Assembly: GCA_021292165.1 (NCBI GenBank)
Contig: CM037878.1
Coordinates: 285,209,744-285,273,743, forward strand
Direction: 5' to 3'
From: Shinisaurus crocodilurus
Taxonomy: Eukaryota > Chordata > Lepidosauria > Squamata > Shinisauridae
Length of the DNA stretch: 64,000 nt
Shown: positions 28,501 through 38,510 of the stretch, piece by piece
Numbering within the stretch: position 1 is the first letter of the stretch
Layout of the letters: each line of letters begins with the position of its first letter
Notes under the pieces: model-generated
The model's input: only the letters and a program-made list of their open reading frames with translations
The model's database searches: none
What the model was told of the DNA's origin: nothing
Program-made: the position numbers and the translations under genes

Positions 28501-31145
28501 AATCAATGAAAGCTTTAGGGTTGCAGTTTAAAGGCACACTAGTTTTATTTTTGAGGCTATTTTTGTTCTAGTCGTGTTGGTGTAATAAGTAAGGGGCAAA
28601 ACTTGATAGTATTAAAGATTGCCTTCTAACAACAGGTGGTAGCTTTTTGCTTGTTGAACTGGGAGTTCTCTCAGATGTCCTGAAATATCAGGGGAAATTG
28701 TACCTATATTGAGGGTTTAAAAATGGTCGGATTTAACAGGTTGATTGATGACTTGGTTAAAAAATTCCCCCCAAAAAAATGGGAATAAAAGGCATATGAT
28801 TCATCGACTGAAATTTCTGTATTCAGCTGACAACCATATTAACTCCCTGCCACACACTTTTGTAAAGCTTCCCTTTCTGGTCACCTGGAAGCAAATCTTG
28901 CTTGCCAACCAGTGAGTAAGCTTTTAACAAGCCTGTTCTATAGCATGAAATGACCACATGGGGGTGTAGGAAATCAGTGCTTGCATAGATACTTCATGGC
29001 GCTAGGGATGTGTGAGCAATCCGATAGTGGGGTAAAACTCTAATGGATTTTCTCTACTTGCCCCCACGGATTCCATTCTGTCAACCCTGCACTGGTGCCA
29101 ACTCAATCTGACACAAGTCGAGCCGGCACACGGACTTCCGTTTTTAAAACGGGCCACAATTTGCATTATTTTTAAAAAAAACTGGGGAAATTTGCACAAA
29201 TTGCAGTTGAGGCCCAAATTTTGCACAAATCTGAAATTAACTGTCAGACAATTCAAGGTGGAGCGTGTGCATATGCAGTGAGAGGAGGATGCTTCCATAC
29301 TTCTCATGTTAAATGCTGCAACAAGAACAGCAACAATGACTCGAATCTAACGAGTCGGCCCCCAATTTGCGCAAATCCCGCTAGAGATCCACAGTTCTTT
29401 GCTCCAAATTTGCGCAGATATTTCAAGCAATTTTCTCAGAAGCTGGGGGACACACACACACCCCCAACTCAGCCCGTTTTTGGCCGTTGGGTTGGAAATG
29501 TGTCGAAAGTCTGTTGAGCTCAAACGGAACGAGTTTTCCAGTGTCGCACATCCACATCGAAAGATACTGCAACCGGCCTTTCTGGGGAAATCAAGGCAGG
29601 TTGGGGGGGGGGGAGCTCCACATTCCAAACTGATCCTCCTCCTGGAATGGGGCTTGAGTGAGCTAAGCATCAGAGTCTCGGCACTAGTCAGCTTTGTGTA
29701 TGGAAAAACCTGTACATCACTTATTATTTTCTGTAAGTAGATGTAGCCATGGAAGATCCCGATTCTGTCTGGCAGAGGGAATGCGTTCTGAGAGACTGGT
29801 GTTCAAACATAAGTGAAATGAGCTCTGGTGAGACAGAGACGGGGAGAGGGAGCGCGCGCTGTGCTTCACCCCTTCCCCAAATGCCCAGGGCTAGTTCACG
29901 GAATATTTTTAACAGCCTTGCAGTGACTTACGGAGTGTCGTTGCTTGCCCTCCCCTTGACTGTGCCCACTCATTCCCACCCCTTCCTGTGCTTCTGCCGC
30001 CGCCATTGCAGCGCTCTGTTGTTTTGCTTTTAAAGCCAAAAGAAAAAGCAAAGCAGCGCCAAGGCAGCTGCAGGCCCTGGCTGCAGACGGGCACAGAGTG
30101 GAGTACACAGACGCAGTGTAATAAATGGACTTCCGCATTGGGATTGTGACTACTCTGTTTCCTTGCCTTAAGAGGGCCAGGAGTAGATAGTGCATACATC
30201 CTCTGACATGCGAATGCATAAAGCTGCAGCTCAGTGGTAGAGCAGTGGCTTTGCATGCAGGAGGTCACGGGTTCGATCCCTAGCCTCTCCAGGTTGCAGT
30301 ATCTTTCAATATAGGTGTGTGCATGTAGGAAGTATCCATGCAAGCACTGATTTCCTACACCCCCCTCGTGGTAATTTCACGCCATAGAGCAGGCTTGTTA
30401 AAAGCCACTAGCTCTGGTCACCCGTCGGCAAGAAACCCCAGAGAGCTGCTGCCAGTCAGTGTCGGCAATACTGGGGTTCCTATGTGAACAGTCAGACCCC
30501 TCGTAGAGCAGTCACACGATCATTTCAGTCCGTTGCCAGATCAATTACTAATAGTCATGATAGCTAAAGGGGACCTCCAGATGCAGAGACTGTATGGCAC
30601 TAGGTACCATTTGATATGGGGAGGGGAAAGCAGTGGGGGAGGGGAGTTGTTGCCTTCATGCCCAGCTGGTGGGCTTCTTCCCGGAGGCATCCGGGCAGCT
30701 GCTCTGGGGAAACGGGGTTCTGGACTGGATGGAGCTGTGCTCCGATCCAGCAGGGGCTGCTCTTCTGTAGATCCCAGTTGCAGAATTTGGATTCTCTTAC
30801 CCCAAGGCAGCCTTCCGCAAGCTGGTGAAAGTTGTAGTGTCGGGACTGCAACTCTTGTCATCCCCAGTTGTGGTGGGGATGATGGGAGTTGTCATCCCCA
30901 CGCATCTGAAGGGCACCAGGTTGGCGAAGGCTCGCCCAGTGCACGTTGTGCTGTGTGCAACATGATTTTTGTGGTTTTCATCGGGTTGCATACAGTGGTA
31001 GTTCTGCCTTGCTTTCCTTGGAACATTTTTTTCTTGTTACCGTAATTGCATCGGAACTGGCTTTTTTCCAGCGGCATTTCCTCTTCTTTTGGCAGATAAG
31101 AAAACCATGGCAGAAATTCTGGAGAAATTCCATCCTGTTCGCTGA
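25419..31145 (+). CDS. NDUFC2: NDUFC2, NADH:ubiquinone oxidoreductase subunit C2 (3 exons)
   Basis: NDUFC2 is a supernumerary subunit in the membrane arm of mitochondrial complex I. Coding exons are 25419-25566, 28179-28322 and 31096-31145: 342 nt, 113 residues (human 119 as I recall). Motifs that identify it are LPDEARSL near the N-terminus, RRPI, HRQLL, GHYLVKR, HPEDF and the C-terminus DKKTMAEILEKFHPVR. Two membrane segments are visible, about residues 20-40 (FGSVWAAFMAWTGALL) and 54-69 (LLWASVGFYIGHYLV). The N-terminus MVLWIRLPDEAR is a little shorter than in mammals. The ATG (gccATGG) has a strong context inside a CpG island. It lies 3.3 kb downstream of ALG8 on the same strand, as in the human block. 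Intron 1 carries L2-like, CR1 and SINE insertions; intron 2 carries a large inverted-repeat structure. Confidence 0.95.
26085..26400 (-). repeat. Dispersed repeat family R1, copy a
   Basis: Its reverse complement matches 39335-39665 (shared GGAGCAACTCCAGG-type block, TGCTTGCCAGG/GACAGGC, CAATGGG and CCCGACCATG/CCCAACCATA). Function unknown. NDUFC2 intron 1. Confidence 0.6.
26470..27135 (+). mobile_element. L2-like LINE 3' end with nested hAT element
   Basis: TTGTACCGGCTGTACTGGGT, then TTTAAAGTGCTGCC, corresponds to the L2 ORF2 motif WLPVxFxxxFKVL. GGACCTTTTTGGTTGTGGCC follows, and a 3' end with AATAAATAAGTAAA. The hAT element 26547-26682 interrupts it. Confidence 0.65.
26547..26682. mobile_element. 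Palindromic hAT-type element (CAGGGCTCTCCAACC ends)
   Basis: 136 bp, flanks CCCTGAAC and CCCTAAAC (7 of 8 match), inside an L2-like element, so younger than it. Confidence 0.8.
27241..27795 (+). mobile_element. tRNA-Ala-derived SINE split by a CR1 insertion
   Basis: The head (CCATGGTAGAGCACATGCTA, then TGACATTTCCACTTGG) runs to about 27395. The SINE tail resumes at about 27735 (CTGGGCTAGATGGACAAATG, then GGCAGCTTCCTACATTCCT). Confidence 0.65.
27397..27735 (-). mobile_element. CR1 LINE 3' fragment
   Basis: Three CATAGAATCATAGAA-type terminal repeats, then GAGTTGGAAGGGGCCTACAA and the reversed ORF2 end. It is inserted in the tRNA-Ala SINE. Confidence 0.88.
28179..28322 (+). CDS. NDUFC2: NDUFC2 coding exon 2
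   Basis: Residues 50-97: GVHRQLLWASVGFYIGHYLV, KRANYRYARRDLEISEYIRH, HPEDFVKK. The acceptor is TATTCCAG and the donor AAAG|GTACAT. Confidence 0.96.
28335..28487. mobile_element. Palindromic element, GCAATCCTATGC-end family
   Basis: GCCTACAGCTCCCAGCATGC and its inverse around CACCTGG; the right end is AACATGCATAGGATTGCGCC. A 21-base unit (GCATGCAGGAAAAAGGCCTA) is repeated in tandem at the left. Confidence 0.6.
28875..28995. repeat. Left arm of a long-spaced inverted repeat in NDUFC2 intron 2
   Basis: TTTTAACAAGCCTGTTCTAT, then GGGGGTGTAGGAAATCAGTG and CTTGCATAGATACTTC; the inverse copy is at 30325-30425. Confidence 0.7.
28996..30220. other. Sequence between the inverted arms, unidentified
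   Basis: It contains AT-rich blocks with repeated AATTTGCGCAAAT/AATTTGCACAAAT-like words (about 29200-29420) and a GC-rich end (29820-30050). No coding motif recognised. Confidence 0.4.
30222..30300 (+). mobile_element. tRNA-Ala(TGC)-like SINE head
   Basis: CAGCTCAGTGGTAGAGC (A box), TTTGCATGCAGG (anticodon loop like tRNA-Ala TGC), GGGTTCGATCCC (B box), CCTCTCCA. The acceptor stem does not pair, so it is a SINE head and not a tRNA gene. Its tail may be separated, at about 30425-30500. Confidence 0.65.
30325..30425. repeat. Right arm of the NDUFC2 intron 2 inverted repeat
   Basis: TGCATGTAGGAAGTATCCAT, then GCAAGCACTGATTTCCTACA and ATAGAGCAGGCTTGTTAAAA; inverse of 28875-28995. Confidence 0.7.
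30650..30775 (+). mobile_element. CR1-like LINE 3'-tail remnant
   Basis: GTTCTGGACTGGATGGAGCT, then CCGATCCAGCAGGGGCTGCT and CTTCTGTAGATCC. Followed at 30800-30925 by a decayed foldback element (TTGTCATCCCCA...). Confidence 0.45.
31096..31145 (+). CDS. NDUFC2: NDUFC2 coding exon 3 and stop
   Basis: A 50-nt terminal coding exon, residues 98-113 (DKKTMAEILEKFHPVR) then TGA at 31143-31145. The acceptor is TTTTGGCAG. Found by homology because it is too short for an open-reading-frame search. Confidence 0.95.
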
Positions 31146-31171
31146 AGACTTTGCTACTGTCTCATTTGGTG

Positions 31172-31198
31172 GCGTGTGTGTGTGTGTGTGTGTGTGTC
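31172..31198. repeat. (GT)n microsatellite in the NDUFC2 3' UTR region
   Basis: A run of GT dinucleotides about 30 bases after the NDUFC2 stop. Confidence 0.9.
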
Positions 31199-31435
31199 CT
31201 GTCCTGGCACTACTCTCGTACATGGGACTTGCACATAGTGTATGTCAGCAGTTGGGATGGAATTCCTGATTTCAACGTGTGGACTGCAATCTTACCATTA
31301 AAAACTACGAATAAGTACAGCCTGCTTTTATTATCTTGGGGGCAGGGGAGAACATGTTTAAGATCATAAGGGTGGTCGGGTGGCCGGCCAGATGGGCGAT
31401 TAACAAATATAATAAAATAAAATAAATAAAAGATC

Positions 31436-31625
31436 AGGTTAAATTCATTTATGGAATTTGCTGCCATATGATGTAGTGAAGGTCACGATCGTGGGGCAAG
31501 GGTAGACACCACTTTAAATGATTTTTATCCATGGCTGCTAGTCATGATGGTTGTATGCAGTCTCCAGGCACTTTGCCAATGGGATAACGGTTGCTGCCGA
31601 CCAGCAACGGGGGAAGGTTATTACT
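31436..31625 (+). mobile_element. CR1-like LINE 3' fragment
   Basis: TTTATGGAATTTGCTGCCAT, then TGATGTAGTGAAGGTCACG, corresponds to the WNxLPxDVV region. The following text resembles the 3' UTR of 10335-10815. Confidence 0.5.
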
Positions 31626-32036
31626 TTAAGAACCTAAGAAGAGCCCTGCTGGATCATAGAGATTTCATAGATCATCGAGTTGGAAGGAGCCTACAAGGCT
31701 ATGGAGTCCAACCCCCTGCTCAATGCAGGGAAACTAGAGGAGGGGTCTCCCATCCAAGTAATAACCAGGCCTGACCCTGCTTAGCTTTCCACGCTCGGAC
31801 AAGCTGAGCCAGCATAAGCCACAGGCCTGTTTTGATATCAGACCAAGGGTCCATCTCGTCCAGCATTCTGTTCACACAGTGGCCAACCAGCTGCCTGGGA
31901 GAAACCCACAAGCAGGACATGAGCACAACAGCACCTTCCCGCCCATATTCCCCAGTAACTGGTGTCCATAGGCATACTGCCGCTGATACTGGAGGGAGCA
32001 TGTAGCCATCAAGGCTGGTAGCCATTGACGCCTTTC
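31626..32036 (-). mobile_element. CR1-like LINE 3' end ('CTTATGTTCTT-tail' subfamily), split by a SINE
   Basis: AAGAACCTAAGAAGAGCCCT, then GCTGGATCA, then after the SINE insertion GACCAAGGGTCCATCTCGTC and CACACAGTGGCCAACCAG. Reverse orientation. Confidence 0.65.
31656..31830 (-). mobile_element. 5S-rRNA-derived SINE with CR1-type tail, copy 3
   Basis: Reversed: TTTCATAGATCATCGAGTTG (CR1-type tail), then CCCATCCAAGTAATAACCAG and CCTGCTTAGCTTTCC (5S head). It is inserted in a CR1-like element. Confidence 0.83.
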
Positions 32037-32273
32037 TTTATTATTTATTTAATTATATTTATACCCTGCCTTTTTCCCTTCAAGGAACCCAAGGTGGCTT
32101 ACATAATCCTCCTCTCCATTTTATTCTCACAACAACCCTGTGAGGTAGGTTAGGCTGAGAGTCAGTGACTGGCCCAAAGTCACCCAGTGAGTTTCATGGC
32201 TGAGCGGGGACTAGAACCTGGATCTCCCGCGTCCCAGTCCAACACTCTCACCACTGCACCACACTGGCTCTTT
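32037..32273 (-). mobile_element. MIR-like tRNA-derived SINE (CORE-SINE type)
   Basis: TTTATACCCTGCCTTTTTCC (reversed tail), CCTGTGAGGTAGGTTAGGCT and GGCCCAAAGTCACCCAGTGA, ending in the reversed tRNA-like head CACCACACTGGCTC. Confidence 0.78.
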
Positions 32274-33374
32274 GTGCCCTACTTGTGAGCTTCCCAGAGG
32301 CATTTGGTCGGCTACTGGGTGCTGGATTAGATGAGACTTTGGTCTGATCCGGCAGGCTGCTCCTTAACGTAGCAGGAGTGGGCAAATTGTGGCTCTCCAG
32401 ATGTTGCTGGACTGTGACTACTGTCACAGCCAGTGGTCCAACAACATCTGGAGAGCCGCCATTCATTTAACTTCATCAGTTGCCCACCCTTGATTGTTTC
32501 TAAAGTCATACAGGTGGAAGAGACTGCATTCAACCTGCCGCCTTGAGACATGCACGGACGAGTCATTTTCGTCCAGATTATATCGGCCAGATGTGAATCG
32601 TGTCTGTGGTGCCAGGTGCGAATGCAAGCCAGCAGTAAGTTAAACCCAGTCCAGTTGTCTCAGGCAAGTGAGCCGAGGCTTCTGGGAACCCCAGGGGTCT
32701 CGCCAGGCAAGGCCCCACCTCAGCCCCTGAGATGTCGTGATCCACCCCCATTTCCCCCCGACGGCTACGTCCTTGCGAAGAGCGAGGCCGCAAACAGAGC
32801 ACGCGCTTTGTGCGTAGAAGGTCCTGGGTTCGGTTTCTCACAGGTCCAGCTCAAAGGGCCTTGTGCAGTGCGACAGGGACGGGCGTCTGCCTGATGCCCT
32901 GATCCAGAAATCGTTGCGCAGGCGGGAGTTAAAAGGCAGCGGCTGGGGACGCAGGCTCACGTCCTGTCCTTGCGATGCGGAGGGAGCTACAAGCCCCAAT
33001 GCTACACCCCGTAGAGCAGGAACCTGAAGCCATAGGGGTCAACTCCGGCCCTCATGTGGACCCGATCCGGCCTTCCAGGGTTGCCCGGACAGCCACGGCC
33101 CGTTCCCCAACCACTGATCTTCTGGTGGTTTCCTGCCTTTGGGGCAGTCGTGTCCCCCCCCCATTCTAAAATGCTGAAATACCTCTCCTAAGGCCTTAGT
33201 TTCTGGCAGTAAGAACTTTACCCTAAAGCAAGCTGATCTTTCGTGTGTATTTTAGGCCCCGTCTCTTTTGACCTGCCCCTTTTGCCTTCTGCCCCCCCCC
33301 CACCCAAATGCTTCTCCAAAATGGAGTTCAGCCCTTGGGCCGAAAAAGGTTCCACTCCTCTGTTGTAGAGCACA

Positions 33375-33510
33375 GAGCAGCCTTCCCCAGCCTGATGTCC
33401 TCTGGATAGTTTGGACTTCGACTCCCATCAGCCTGCAGGACCCAGTGGTCAGGAACACTGGGAGTTGGGAGTCCAAAACGTCCGGAGAGCATCATATTGG
33501 GGAAGGCTGA
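33375..33510. mobile_element. Decayed foldback element
   Basis: CAGCCTTCCCCAGCCTGATG and ATTGGGGAAGGCTG are inverted ends, and CCAGTGGTCAGGAACACTGG lies in the middle. No matching flanks. Confidence 0.5.
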
Positions 33511-33596
33511 CTGGCGTAGGTCAAATGGGGACCATATTGGATGCCTGATGCCCTGAACGAGGATTACAACGTGATACACATTGAGGTCTTCATCTG

Positions 33597-33775
33597 CCTC
33601 GATTGGGGAGGCGCCGTAGTTTTGCATGCAGGAGGTCCCGGGTTCGATCTCCAGGTAGGGCTGGAAGGAATCCTGCCTGAAACCCTGGAGAGCTGCTGCC
33701 AGGCAGTGTCGACGATACTGGGCTAGATGGACCAATGGTCTGACTCGGGATAAGGCGGGCAGCTTCCTATGTCAT
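33597..33775 (+). mobile_element. tRNA-Ala-derived SINE
   Basis: TTTTGCATGCAGGAGGTCCC, GGGTTCGATCTCC, GGTAGGGCTGG, AGAGCTGCTGCCAGGCAGTG, tail GGGCTAGATGGACCAATGGT and GCAGCTTCCTATGTC. Confidence 0.75.
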
Positions 33776-34165
33776 ATCCACGGCCAGTTCCTGATCAGTC
33801 GGGGGGAATCGGCACCCGGAAAAGATGCTTCCGCACAGAACTTCTTCCACCAAAGCCTCGTGAGCACCTTCGATGTTCGAAATGGCAGCCGACGAAGCGG
33901 TGACCTGGCATTGCAGGTCGCAGCTGTGCCAAATACGCCTATTCAAACAGACCTCCCTTATTTGCAGATCTTGACTTCTCTGCGATTCTTTGTTTTCAGT
34001 GGCACAAGGCCTTGTGAAGAGGCAGAGCAGCGTGACCTGCAAACCTGTTGACTCACCTGCAAGACTTTTTTCTTTCTTTTTTGCAGCCCGCACCTATGTT
34101 GCCTGCTCTGTGAACCCTTAAAAGGTTTGCCAGGGGGTGGGGGTGTTCGTTCAATACATCTATTT

Positions 34166-34515
34166 GAGAGCCAGTGTTGCATAGTGGTTACAGCAGGGCT
34201 CTCCAACCTTGGGTCCCCAGCATGGCTAATGGCAAGGGATTCTGGGAGCTGTAGTCCAGCAACATCTGGGGACCCAAGGTTGGAGAGCCCTGTGTTAGAG
34301 TGTTGGACTGGGGCTCAGGAGATCCGGGTTCTAGTCCCCGCTCAGCCATGAAGCTCACTGGGTGACTTTGGGCCAGTCACTGACTCTCAGCCTAACCTAT
34401 AACCTACCTCACAGGGTTGTTGTAAGGATAAAATTGAGAGGAGGAGCACCATGTGAGCCACCTTGAGTTCCCTGCAAGAGGGAAAAAAGGTGGGATATAA
34501 ATGTAATTAATAATA
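34166..34515 (+). mobile_element. MIR-like tRNA-derived SINE with nested hAT element
   Basis: Head GAGAGCCAGTGTTGCATAGTGG, interrupted by 34194-34292, resuming TGTTAGAGTGTTGGACTGGG, GGTTCTAGTCCCC (B box), GACTTTGGGCCAGTCACTGA, and tail GAGCCACCTTGAGTTCC. Confidence 0.78.
34194..34292. mobile_element. Palindromic hAT-type element, 99 bp
   Basis: CAGGGCTCTCCAACCTTGGG to CCCAAGGTTGGAGAGCCCTG inside a SINE head. The flanks match at 6 of 8. The left arm is internally shortened. Confidence 0.7.
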
Positions 34516-34865
34516 ATTTAAAAAATTATTTCATCTTGCCCCTATTGATTGGTTTGGGGTTCCCCACCCCACCCCAACTCTTTTCTTTGCTTTTTACGGG
34601 GTGCCCAAAGAAGAAAATAACTTTACAAATGGATTACACCTAACACAAGTGAGAGGTTAAAAGCGGAGAGCCCAAGATGGTGAAAACTGGGTTGGCTGGG
34701 ACCACCCTGGATTCTACCTGTGCTTGGATTGATCTAATATATTAATCAGTTCCTGAAACATTCCAGTATTCCCTCCTATGCATGTGTGTCCTGGAGGGCC
34801 AGATTGGGACCCCAGGCAGGCTGGATTTGGCCCATGGGCCTGAGTCGCGACACCCTTCAGTTAGA

Positions 34866-35330
34866 TCAGGGCTCCCCAGCCTTTTTCCGACCCGTGGGCA
34901 CATTTGGGAATTTGAGAAACTGCTTTGGGCACCACCACAAAATGCCTAATCGGTGGATTGCTGCTTTGGGGGGGGGGGTCTACTTGTCGTGTCTATGGAT
35001 CTTAGGCTGGATCTTAAAGGGAGGCATAGACAGGGGAGAGGAGGACATTTGATTTCAGAAAAAAAAACTCAGGCAGAAAGAGTCAAGGTGTGTGTGGGGG
35101 GGAACAGGAGGTGAAGCACATGTGAGCAAAAAGCCAGCTAATCCGGGGGGGGGGGGGATATCAGGTACAACAGAGATCATCCGGGCCCCTGTACCTTTAT
35201 TTCAGCAAGTGCCCGTAGACAGCAGGGTGGTGGTGCAGACAGAGGGCCTCCCAGAGATTCGGGGCTGCAAATGAAAGATTCGGGGTTTCAGCCTTAGTGG
35301 GCCGTTCCCTAACACTGCCTCTGATCCACC
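34866..35330. repeat. Dispersed DNA-element repeat family R2, copy a
   Basis: The left part (CAGGGCTCCCCAGCCTTTTT, GGGCACATTTGGGAATTTGA) is shared with 14605 onwards. 35025-35330 matches the reverse complement of 42810-43095 (GAAGCACATGTG, TTTATTTCAGCAAGT). Confidence 0.55.
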
Positions 35331-35865
35331 CTTCCTCCAAGGAGCTTAGAGCAGCACCCTTTTGAGTTTTAGGGTACTGGCTGCCTCCCTGAAGGTGTGA
35401 TATGGGAGAAGTGAACTTTGGGACGTCTGCCAGAGTGCTTAATGCTGTAACCCCCACTTATGTCCAATCTGTATATTTGTAAATAAATGCTAATATAATA
35501 AGACTCCTATGAGTCCCTCGTGACCTCTTTCCAACGGAAACCTAACCCAGGTAAACACTGCACCCCTGGAACTTCTTCTCCCAGCTAGGAGAACTGGGGT
35601 GAGTATTTCTTTTATGGGGTGTTATTTGTATTATGGTTGCCTATGTCCCATTCCATATAATAAACTCTTGGGAGGGTTGAGTGTCTATCAGTTTGGAAGC
35701 AAAATGGAGCCACCCAAAAATAAGGTTCTACTAGCTTGTACATATGCGGGAGACTCCCCAGATTTGCGGAAGTATATATGTTTTTAAACTCAACACCCAA
35801 CCCCAAAATGGCCTGACAAGAACCTGTATGCTTCGAGGATGTGCTGAATGTTGAGATATCATAAG

Positions 35866-36050
35866 AACATCAGAAGAGCCCTGCTGGATCAGCCCAAGGG
35901 TCCATCTAGTCCCGCATTCCGTTCACACAGTGGCCAACCAGCTGCTCACGAGATCCCACAAGCAGGACAGGAGTGCAACGGCACCTTCCCGAAGAGGTTC
36001 CCCAGCAACTGGAGTACAGAGGCAGACTGCCTCTGATACTGGAGATATCA
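35866..36050 (-). mobile_element. CR1-like LINE 3' end ('CTTATGTTCTT-tail' subfamily)
   Basis: AGAACATCAGAAGAGCCCTG, CTGGATCAGCCCAAGGGTCC, CACACAGTGGCCAACCAGCT, reverse orientation, truncated. Confidence 0.68.
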
Positions 36051-36298
36051 GTTGTGAGAGGACCACAAAACTGGATGAAGAGAGAACAGGGAAAACTGCC
36101 CTGCTCAAAACCCCTGGCAGTTCCTGTCCCAGATTGGTCAGATTCTTCAACAGTAGCACTTCTGAGGAGTGGAGATTTTGTTGCAGTTTCTCGCTTGTTT
36201 TTGTTATGTAGGAAGTTGCTTTGGACTCCTCCTGGGGCAGAAATGACAGGATATTGACTTTAAAATGAAAACAAAAACCTGCTGTAATAATTCTCTTA

Positions 36299-36412
36299 GG
36301 GTGCAATCCTATGCAAGTTTAGACGGGGAAAAAGTTCTACACTTCCCATCGGCTGGGCAATGCTTGGACGTGTAGGACTTTTTTCCATCTAAACTTGCAT
36401 AGGATTGCGCCC
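36299..36412. mobile_element. Palindromic element, GCAATCCTATGC-end family
   Basis: GGGTGCAATCCTATGCAAGT, TTAGACGGGGAAAAAG, then the inverse TTTTTTCCATCTAAACTTGC and ATAGGATTGCGCCC. 114 bp, decayed centre. Confidence 0.65.
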
Positions 36413-36934
36413 TTGTAGGGTTGCAGATCCTGTAACGCAGGAGGGCGGAGACAGGGAGCTTAAGGGCAGGTGCCTCCTAGACTGGAGGCGGTATCTAGAG
36501 GCGCAGGTCCACTCCTTGCTCATGTTGTGCTAAAGAAAGGACTTTTCCGGGATAAATCAATGTATTTTTGTGTGTGCTTAAACAACCGTCCCCAACCTGG
36601 CGTCCTCCAGACGTGTTGAAATACAACTCCCAGCATGAACCACCCAGAGAGCTTCAGCTACTGGGTGTATAGCAACATAATTAATTAATTAATTAGATGA
36701 TAATAATAATGATGATGATAATCATGATAATACTTTAATTTAAAAAACAAGCAGTTTTATTTGCCTTCTGAGGTTATCGCCACAGTTAATGCAATTAGCG
36801 ATAAAAAAAGCTTTATTTCCCACACACACACACACACACTTAAATTATAAGTAATTTCAAACTACAGTAACACCAGAAGCATAACTATATCCTGGAGTTC
36901 GGATATGAGCATAAATAACGATGATGATAATAAT

Positions 36935-36952
36935 AATAATAATAATAATCAG
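36935..36952. repeat. (AAT)n microsatellite
   Basis: ATAATAATAATAATAATAAT in an AT-rich stretch; GATGATAAT runs lie nearby (36690-36735). Confidence 0.8.
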
Positions 36953-37245
36953 TGCTTGGAAAAACAACAACCAGATATTGTTGCTGTTACGCAACACTGT
37001 TCGGCCGGCAGCCATTAAAAATGTCTCTGCGTTGGCCGCTTAAATCGTTTCTTCATGGAGATCTTGTTCGAGCCAACACCCAAGGAAAGACGTCCGACTT
37101 GCCCTGTGAATTAACGATAATGAAAAAGCATTAATCACCAAACTGTCATTTCCTGGTGATGTGTCAGCTAAGTATCTAAAGTTCTGATCAGCAATTAGTT
37201 TTACTGAGGGGCCAACTTTGAGGAAGATTTGGCCAAGGCTACACT

Positions 37246-37246
37246 C

Positions 37247-37296
<50 letters not shown>
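37246..37296. repeat. (GAT)n microsatellite
   Basis: About 17 uninterrupted GAT units, followed by the reversed repeat tail at 37300-37740. Confidence 0.9.
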
Positions 37297-37298
<2 letters not shown>

Positions 37299-37299
37299 C

Positions 37300-37740
37300 C
37301 ACCCACCTTTTCCCCAGTATTGGGACTCAAGGCGGCTTTACAACATTAAAATTTGTACAGTTAAAACATGTAAATAAAAAATACAAAAGTTAAAAATATA
37401 ATTATATCAGCAATAATATTAAAATTATATAAAATATCAAAGCTCAAACGGCAATAACTATAGGAACAGTGCAAGCCCATCTCTTTCTCATAGGTCCAAA
37501 ATTATTCCCTGAAGGCCTGATGGAACAAGAAAGTTTTTCCCTGCCTCTGAAAACATACCAAGGAGGGTGCCATCCTAGCCTCCATGGGAAAGGAATTCCA
37601 GAGCGTTGGAGCAACCACCGAGAAGGCCCTCTGCCTTGTTCCTGCCAGGCATGCCTGAGATGGTGGCGAAACTAAGAGAAGGGCCTCCCCGGAAGATCTC
37701 AGGGTACAGGCAGGCTCACGGGGGAAAATAGAGTAGACTA
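37300..37740 (-). mobile_element. Reptilian LINE-type repeat, reversed
   Basis: CCTTTTCCCCAGTATTGGGA, AAGGCGGCTTTACAACATT, A-rich stretch, then GGAATTCCAGAGCGTTGGAG and GAGAAGGCCCTCTGCC. Same type as 48540-49000. Confidence 0.45.
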
Positions 37741-37796
37741 TGAGCAGCTTGATATGGCAATGACACCATTTTTTATCTCTCTAGTCCAGGGCTCTC

Positions 37797-37922
37797 CAAC
37801 CTTGGGTCCCCAGATGTTTCTGGACTACAGCTCCCAGAATCCCTTGCCATTAGCCATGCTGGCTGGGTATGCTGGGAGCTGTAGGCCAGCAACATCTGGG
37901 GACCCAAGGTTGGAGAGCCCTG
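37797..37922. mobile_element. Palindromic hAT-type element, 126 bp
   Basis: Ends CAGGGCTCTCCAACCTTGGG and its inverse; flanks CTCTAGTC and CTCTAGCC (7 of 8). Confidence 0.8.
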
Positions 37923-38019
37923 CTCTAGCCTCTAGCTAAGCAACTGGGACCGGGACAAATTTGGCCCAGGATCTCCACTTGCAGATCCCTGCTATGTGCT
38001 ATTTACCTAGAGACTTTCC

Positions 38020-38085
38020 TTAAGAACATCAGAGGAGCCTTGCTGGATCAGCCCTAGGGTTCATCTCGTCCAGCATTCTGTCCAC
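38020..38085 (-). mobile_element. CR1-like LINE tail fragment
   Basis: AAGAACATCAGAGGAGCCTT, GCTGGATCAGCCCTAGGGTT, CCAGCATTCTGTCCACAC. Confidence 0.55.
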
Positions 38086-38510
38086 ACTTGCATAGCATTG
38101 TGAACTAAGACACACAAAGAGATAAGAGTATTGAGACCTATTGCCGCTGGACACAGACTTTCGAATTACACCCTGGGGGTACAAATTAGTTAAAACACTT
38201 TTGGAACCTTGTCATATGCAGAAGCTAGCCACAGGCAAGCAGACAGACAGCTACTGGCTTATATTTGCGACTGGTGGCAGCAGACTCCTGTTTCGGTGGA
38301 GCTCCTTTTCCATCCCAGGTTTTGCAGCTTCCATTTGGAGCTTCATGGGAGCTGGCCATGGTGCTGAACTCCGCCATCAAAACAGGTTCACCACCATGGA
38401 GCACCTTGGATAGCCCCACTGAAATGGGAGTCACCAGCTTCCCTTGGGTGGCAGTGGTGGAAAGTCACAATAACATCACAAAATAAGGGCCTTTCTAGCT
38501 ATCAACAATG

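Noticed and set aside
30226..30297. A tRNA-Ala gene
   Set aside because: A and B boxes and an anticodon-like TGC are present, but the acceptor stem does not pair and SINE-like sequence follows; it is a SINE head.
30533..31045. A 170-codon frame in NDUFC2 intron 2
   Set aside because: Spans a CR1-like tail and foldback remnants; no splice sites joining it to NDUFC2 in frame and no recognisable domain.
37246..37296. CRISPR-like or satellite array
   Set aside because: It is a simple GAT microsatellite with no spacers; nothing in the window resembles a CRISPR array.
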